Source: a bacterium
GTDB lineage: Bacteria; Bacteroidota; Ignavibacteria; Kapaibacteriales; UBA2268
Direction of reading: 5' to 3'
Length of the DNA stretch: 9,065 bases
NCBI GenBank assembly: GCA_024710535.1
Contig: JANJUO010000308.1
Span: 1-9,065, forward strand
Positions 4,681 to 9,065 of this stretch are shown one piece after another (position 1 is the stretch's first letter; each line of letters starts with the position of its first letter). The position numbers and the translations under genes are program-made. Below the pieces are notes generated by a model, which saw only the letters and a program-made list of their open reading frames with translations, made no database searches and was not told the origin of the DNA.

Positions 4681-5631
4681 TTACATATTATCGATTCTTG
4701 ACCATAATAAAACATTATTTCTCAAAATTTCATCTGCTAATATCAATAATTCATCAAAATTTCCTTTATCGGCATATCTAAGCATTTCTAAATAATTTTC
4801 TTGTTTTAAATTTATTATCTCATAATTATTCAAAACCAAATCTGTATTCCCAAAAATCAAAAATCTTTTTTCGGGTGAATTTCTGGTTTTTTCTAAAATT
4901 TCATTCATGTTTGATAATTTATGAATTACAAAACGATATTTTCTTTGAATATTTTGGCTGTGAAGAATTAGATTTCGATTTGCTGAAAGCACTTTTTTGC
5001 CTAATAATTTTTCTATATCTAATTGAGAAATTGCTCCCTGTCGATAAATTGTGGGCTCGCTATCAGCCAAACTCAATACAGTTGACTCCATTTTGAATTG
5101 ACATTCGCCGGCACTAAGAATTGCTGTTATTTTGCCATCGAAATCCTCAAGAACATATTCCGGCTTGGTTGCAGCTGCATTTCCGCTGATGTTTGCAGAA
5201 GTGCCTGCAATTGGCTGTCCGGTGGCTTGAATCAATTCCAGACAAATACGATGATTTGGCATTCTTATAGAAATTGTATTCAAATTTGCAGTAACTTCAT
5301 CTGAAATTGTGCTTTTTTTGGGTAGAACAATTGCCAATGGTCCTGGTAGAAATTTTTCTGCAAGTTTATAAAAATCTTCAGGAATACTTTCGCAAAGCAT
5401 TCCCACGTGAGAAAGTTCAGAAATATGTGCCGAAAGAGGATTTTTTCTGCTTCTTCCTTTTAATTCATATACTTTATTTACAGCATTGATATTATAGATC
5501 CCAGCTCCCAATCCATAAACGGTTTCGGTAGGGAAAGCAATAACTTCGCCATTTCTTAGAAGTTCGGAGGCGTTCCTAATTGCAGAATCGAAATCTTTCA
5601 AGGCATCAAATATCTTCGTCATCACCATCAT
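4681..5631 (-). CDS. L-threonylcarbamoyladenylate synthase, Sua5 type
   Basis: The enzyme makes threonylcarbamoyl-AMP from threonine, bicarbonate and ATP for t6A37 modification of ANN-decoding tRNAs. The YrdC domain (about 10-205) is well conserved: PTETVYGLG (34-42), KGRSRKNPL (58-66), FLPGPLAIVL (94-103), SIRMPNH (121-127), PIAGTSANISG (140-150), ESTVL (182-186) and RQGAI (197-201). A C-terminal extension of about 115 residues identifies the two-domain Sua5 form rather than TsaC/YrdC. However, the usual SPGM-x-HYxP linker is barely recognisable (SQNIQRKYRFVIHK). The start is ambiguous among ATGs at 5631, 5628 and 5622; all overlap the end of the WYL gene, by 26, 23 or 17 bp, implying coupled translation. 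motB follows downstream. Confidence in the YrdC domain is high; the state of the second domain is inferred. Confidence 0.92.
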   Translation of the reverse strand: MMVMTKIFDALKDFDSAIRNASELLRNGEVIAFPTETVYGLGAGIYNINAVNKVYELKGRSRKNPLSAHISELSHVGMLCESIPEDFYKLAEKFLPGPLAIVLPKKSTISDEVTANLNTISIRMPNHRICLELIQATGQPIAGTSANISGNAAATKPEYVLEDFDGKITAILSAGECQFKMESTVLSLADSEPTIYRQGAISQLDIEKLLGKKVLSANRNLILHSQNIQRKYRFVIHKLSNMNEILEKTRNSPEKRFLIFGNTDLVLNNYEIINLKQENYLEMLRYADKGNFDELLILADEILRNNVLLWSRIDNM

Positions 5632-6607
5632 CTTGATAATTAAAAAGCATCAAATTTATTGTTTTGATAATTTCTTTTCTTAATTTCTTGGGTTTCAATA
5701 CCTCAATAACATAACTCCAACTCATTATCCATGAAATCAAATCAATTGTAATTGGAGCTCGCATTTCCAAAATCAAATTTCCTGATGAATCTAAATATGT
5801 TTCCTGAGTTTGATGCCATTTTCGATTTTCAAAAAATTTGTTAAATTCTTTTTTTATTAATAATCGAATGAATTCCGGTTTGCCGAAATATACTCCAAAT
5901 CTGCTTTTTGTCCATTCTTTGAAACTGAATGGTGGAACTTGAATATTTAGGTCTTCAATAACCGCCATACTTTCAATATTTTGAATTGTAAGTGCAATAT
6001 CTGTATTATGGTTAGGTACATAAGCTATAACATAAAGAAAACCATTATATGTGAAAATTGTTCGCAAAATTACAGTTAATTTATTGATTTTTCCCAGCCC
6101 TGATGTATTGTATTCAACAAGCAAAACATTTTTCTCTACAATATGATTAATGATTGCCTTGATTTGGGGTGCATATTGAGTATAATCAAATTGCCCAATA
6201 TTTTGGTCCCAAAACAATGCATCCTCCAAAATAATATTCGATGGAGCTATATCTTCGATTTTTTCAGTAAGTTCTTTTAAATCATCTTCGATATAAGTGC
6301 CTTGAAAAACCTTCAGATGTGCCTTCAACACATAATATGACAATAATTCATTAGATTGAATTCTAATGCTTCCTATGGGATTTCGGTATTCTCTTTGTGT
6401 GCCCCAATATACATCAGTGCCTTCCTCAAACATAGAAATGCTTGGAACTGATTCATACAAAATCCTCAAATCTCTTTGAATTGTGCGCAAAGATACTGTA
6501 TTATCAAGATCTTCGGCTATCATATCTTTTAATTCGAATGAAGTATATCTTCTTCCGGATTGAAGTTTATGATAAATATACAAAACTCGCTTGGGTTGAT
6601 CTGCCAT
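5606..6607 (-). CDS. WYL-domain transcriptional regulator
   Basis: A 333-residue regulator with the three-part WYL layout. There is an N-terminal winged helix-turn-helix (residues about 5-70; YTSFELKDMIAED then recognition-helix-like SLRTIQRDLRIL), a WYL domain (about 146-215), and a C-terminal WCX-like domain (about 245-325, FFENRKWHQTQE to LISWIMSWSYVIEVLKP). The Trp-Tyr-Leu signature itself reads Leu-Tyr-Val (GFLYVIAY, 189-196), a common variation. WYL regulators bind nucleic-acid or nucleotide ligands and control DNA-damage, defence or metabolic genes, but nothing here shows its target. ATG 6607 has GAG 6 nt upstream. The acidic tail (DDGDDED) overlaps the start of the Sua5 gene. Upstream lies a 236-bp gap that should contain its promoter and possible operator; I could not identify a convincing one. 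Confidence 0.88.
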   Translation of the reverse strand: MADQPKRVLYIYHKLQSGRRYTSFELKDMIAEDLDNTVSLRTIQRDLRILYESVPSISMFEEGTDVYWGTQREYRNPIGSIRIQSNELLSYYVLKAHLKVFQGTYIEDDLKELTEKIEDIAPSNIILEDALFWDQNIGQFDYTQYAPQIKAIINHIVEKNVLLVEYNTSGLGKINKLTVILRTIFTYNGFLYVIAYVPNHNTDIALTIQNIESMAVIEDLNIQVPPFSFKEWTKSRFGVYFGKPEFIRLLIKKEFNKFFENRKWHQTQETYLDSSGNLILEMRAPITIDLISWIMSWSYVIEVLKPKKLRKEIIKTINLMLFNYQDDGDDEDI

Positions 6608-6843
6608 TTCATTCTCAAATTTTTTATATGAAAATTGTCAAATTATGACGTAGAAAATTAACGAAAAATTCTTATATATTAAAGATATTTTACTTGAAAT
6701 TTCATAAAATTTGATGGTTTTGCAAAATATTTTCCAGAAACCATTCAAATTTACTTATCTAACAGGAAAAAGCTGATTTTGATTATTAATATTTACTAAA
6801 AAAAATAAGAAAATGCGAAAGAAAATTTAATTTCAGGAAAATA

Positions 6844-7656
6844 TCATAAGCATTGAACGGCATTTTCAAGCAATTTATAAATTTTTATTTTTGATAAATC
6901 CGCAACATCGAGCACCTCCTGATGGCTTACTTCGTTTGTTACTTCTTTTGCTAAATTTGTGATTAACGAAAATGCAATTGTTTCCATATTTAATGATTTT
7001 GCAAGTAGAATTTCCGGCACAGTGGACATTCCAACCGCATCTGCACCAATTTTTCGCATCATACCGATTTCAGATCGCGTTTCATAAGCTGGTCCTGTTA
7101 CCATTAAATAAGTTCCAACTCTGAAACTGTTACCATCTGAAATCATCTTTTCCATTGTTCTATTTTGCCAATTGCTTTCGCTTCTAATAGGCGAAATATT
7201 ATTATTTTCAATTAAAGAATTAATGCGTAATCCGGCAAAATTTATCGTATCATTAATAAACATCAAATCACCAACATAAAAATTGGAGTTCAATCCGCCT
7301 GCAGCATTCGAAACAACAACATTTTTGATATTCAAGCAATGAATCAAAAGAATAATTGATAGAACTTCATCGATTGATTTGCCCTCATAATGATGAAATC
7401 TCCCTAAAAATACCAAGACATCATTTCCGGCAATTACGGTTTGAACCAATTTGCCGGAATGACCACTAACAGTTACTTTAGGAAAATTTGGAATTTCCGA
7501 GTAGTCAATTTGCTTCAAAAAAACATTATTCTTGAGTGCATCTCCTACACCTGAGCCGGCAATTATAGCAACTTGCGGAATTGTTCCTAATTTATTTCTA
7601 ATAAATTCAGCCGATATTTTAAATTTATCAATTACTTCTTTTTTTATTTCTGTCAT
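6844..7656 (-). CDS. punA: Purine nucleoside phosphorylase, trimeric PunA type
   Basis: The enzyme cleaves purine nucleosides with phosphate to free base and (deoxy)ribose-1-phosphate in cytosolic purine salvage. The 270-residue product matches the low-molecular-mass trimeric family: GSGVG phosphate loop (34-38), GHSGKL (65-70), GRFHHYEG (85-92), NAAGG (117-121), GPAYET with Glu192, GADAVGMSTVPE (204-215) and SLITN with Asn234. Glu192 and Asn234 align with the human pair (Glu201, Asn243) that selects 6-oxopurines such as inosine and guanosine. The segment near 140-155 (NFAGLRINSLIENN) departs from the usual NPL-G pattern. An in-frame TTG at 7665 would add three residues; ATG 7656 is preferred. 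It follows the acyl-CoA dehydrogenase gene by about 50 bp on the same strand and may share its transcript, though the two functions are unrelated. Confidence 0.93.
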   Translation of the reverse strand: MTEIKKEVIDKFKISAEFIRNKLGTIPQVAIIAGSGVGDALKNNVFLKQIDYSEIPNFPKVTVSGHSGKLVQTVIAGNDVLVFLGRFHHYEGKSIDEVLSIILLIHCLNIKNVVVSNAAGGLNSNFYVGDLMFINDTINFAGLRINSLIENNNISPIRSESNWQNRTMEKMISDGNSFRVGTYLMVTGPAYETRSEIGMMRKIGADAVGMSTVPEILLAKSLNMETIAFSLITNLAKEVTNEVSHQEVLDVADLSKIKIYKLLENAVQCL

Positions 7657-7707
7657 TATTATCAATGCTTTTAAAAGTTGTTCATTCAGTCAATTTTAGT
7701 TGTAATT

Positions 7708-8868
7708 TTAAGCAAATGCTGAAAATCCGGTTATATCCTGACCCAATATCAAAGTATGAATATCATTGGTGCCTTCGTAAGTTTTAACCGATTCCAAATT
7801 GGCGGCGTGACGCATTACAGGATATTCACCTAAAATTCCGTTTGCACCATGGATTTCTCTTGCTAATCTTGCAGATTCGAGTGCAATCTCAACATTGTTT
7901 CTCTTTGCAAGAGATATTTGTTGGGGAAGTGCTCTCTGCTCATCCATCAATCTGCCTAATCGGTAATTAATGAGTTGAGCTTTAGTGATTTCATTCATCA
8001 TATAAACTAATTTTTGCTGAACAAGCTGAAACGATGCGATAGGCTTATCGAATTGGATTCTTGTTTTTGAATACTCAAGAGCAGATTCATAAACCGAAAG
8101 TGCGGCTCCTACTGCACCATAAGCAATACCAAATCTTGCTTGAGATAAACAGGAAAGCGGACCTCGCAATCCAACAACATTAAGTCGATTTTCTTTTGGA
8201 ATTTCGCAATCTTGGAAAATTAATTCAGAAGTAACCGATGCTCTTAATGAATATTTGCCCTTCATCTCTGGTGCGGAAAATCCTTTGGTGCCCTTTTCTA
8301 CCAAAAAACCATTCACTACGCCATCCAATTTTGCCCAAACAACTGCAATATCTGCCACAGTGCCATTTGTAATCCACATTTTTGCACCGTTAAGCAAGTA
8401 ACCTGATTCGGTTTCTACTGCATTTGTAATCATCCCGCTTGGATTTGAGCCATAGTCCGGTTCAGTCAATCCAAAACAGCCAATTGCTGTGCCATTTGCA
8501 AGTTTGGGAAGCCATTTGCTCTTTAATTCTTCATTTGCATATTTCAAAATTGGATACATAACTAAAGAATTTTGAACAGATGCAAAAGAACGAATTGCAG
8601 AATCTCCTCGCTCGAGCTCTTGCATTGCCAATCCATACATTGTATAGTTTGCTCCTGCTCCGCCGTATTCAGTGGGAACTGTTATACCAAAAATTCCTAA
8701 TTCAGCGAGTTTTGGAGTAAGTTCAACCGGATAAATCCCCTTTTGATAATATTCATCTATGATAGGAGAAACTTCATCATAAACAAAGCTCTTTACTGTA
8801 TCTCTAAAAAGAATTTCCTCTTCGGAATATAATTCATCTAAATTCAAGTAATCCAATGATTTTTGCAT
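7708..8868 (-). CDS. gcdH: Acyl-CoA dehydrogenase, glutaryl-CoA dehydrogenase-like
   Basis: A 386-residue FAD flavoprotein of the acyl-CoA dehydrogenase superfamily. The closest pattern I recognise is glutaryl-CoA dehydrogenase, which oxidises and decarboxylates glutaryl-CoA to crotonyl-CoA in lysine/tryptophan degradation. Key stretches are IRSFASVQNSLVMYP (92-106; Arg93 and Ser97 at the positions of human Arg94 and Ser98 that bind the substrate carboxylate), GCFGLTEPDYGSNP, WITNG, SLRASVTSEL, and the C-terminal TYEGTNDIHTLILG with catalytic Glu365, then the ending DITGFSAFA. It has an AGGGA Shine-Dalgarno (8877-8873) 4 nt before ATG. It is probably the first gene of a minus-strand unit with the phosphorylase, diverging from the gene at 8980. 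A related short-chain or branched acyl-CoA dehydrogenase cannot be excluded. Neither electron-transfer flavoprotein nor lysine-pathway genes are in the window. Confidence 0.87.
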   Translation of the reverse strand: MQKSLDYLNLDELYSEEEILFRDTVKSFVYDEVSPIIDEYYQKGIYPVELTPKLAELGIFGITVPTEYGGAGANYTMYGLAMQELERGDSAIRSFASVQNSLVMYPILKYANEELKSKWLPKLANGTAIGCFGLTEPDYGSNPSGMITNAVETESGYLLNGAKMWITNGTVADIAVVWAKLDGVVNGFLVEKGTKGFSAPEMKGKYSLRASVTSELIFQDCEIPKENRLNVVGLRGPLSCLSQARFGIAYGAVGAALSVYESALEYSKTRIQFDKPIASFQLVQQKLVYMMNEITKAQLINYRLGRLMDEQRALPQQISLAKRNNVEIALESARLAREIHGANGILGEYPVMRHAANLESVKTYEGTNDIHTLILGQDITGFSAFA

Positions 8869-8979
8869 AAAATCCCTGATAATTTATTTTAATTTGAAAA
8901 TATAATCATATTTTATAAAATAGTTTAATTAATTTAACGTATAAACTTATAATTATTATTTTTATTGTGATATTTTGTT

Positions 8980-9065
8980 ATGATTAAGATTGAAATTAAT
9001 GCATATACTGATGAAAATGGCAATATTATTATACCGGAAGATTTCATCCACGTTATCCCCAAAAA
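8980..9065 (+). CDS. Start of an unidentified CDS, truncated by the window edge
   Basis: ATG 8980 opens a frame that stays open to the last base, giving 28 residues: MIKIEINAYTDENGNI followed by IIPEDFIHVIPK. The alternating beta-like N-terminus with a DENGNIIIPEDF turn loosely resembles the start of short antitoxin-type proteins (AbrB-like swapped-hairpin folds), but too little is visible for a family call. It is divergent from the acyl-CoA dehydrogenase with a 111-bp AT-rich spacer and no clear Shine-Dalgarno. Confidence 0.5.
   Translation, partial: MIKIEINAYTDENGNIIIPEDFIHVIPK

Noticed and set aside
6746..6753. TAAATTTG on the minus strand as a -7 box for the WYL gene
   Set aside because: No TTTG is found 19-21 nt upstream on that strand, and the site is about 140 bp from the start codon.

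Overview
The window comes from an AT-rich bacterial chromosome with compact, mostly operonic genes. Flagellar-system genes (fliW, csrA, motB) sit among housekeeping genes. One leader carries a Bacteroidota-type promoter (TTTG, 19 nt, TAnnTTTG). Together these suggest a motile member of the Bacteroidota/Chlorobiota/Ignavibacteriota side of the FCB group. This is inference from gene content and style; no rRNA or other phylogenetic marker was analysed.

Left edge (1-297): an exact 85-bp tandem repeat enters from outside the window and ends in a decayed copy near position 200. Each unit carries two different 21-bp near-perfect palindromes. A short AT-rich leader (about 201-297) follows. Plus strand (298-2221): miaB (tRNA ms2i6A37 methylthiotransferase) overlaps by 8 bp a small multi-spanning membrane protein of unknown function.

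Minus strand (8868 down to 2242): this strand reads gcdH-like acyl-CoA dehydrogenase, punA-type purine nucleoside phosphorylase, a 236-bp gap with no gene, a WYL-domain regulator, a Sua5-type threonylcarbamoyl-AMP synthase overlapping the WYL gene, motB, fliW, csrA, and a single-receiver response regulator with an unrecognised 90-residue tail. The 3' ends of the plus- and minus-strand blocks meet around 2222-2241. A plus-strand CDS starts at 8980, divergent from gcdH, and runs off the window.

Functionally the clearest module is fliW-csrA-response regulator, with motB upstream. FliW is the protein antagonist of the RNA-binding regulator CsrA, MotB is the cell-wall-anchored stator subunit, and the response regulator is positioned to be co-transcribed with csrA. 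MiaB and Sua5 both act on tRNA position 37 but lie in separate transcription units. The features least explained by known families are the palindromic repeat array, the response regulator tail, the membrane protein after miaB, and GGA motifs clustered before the response regulator start.
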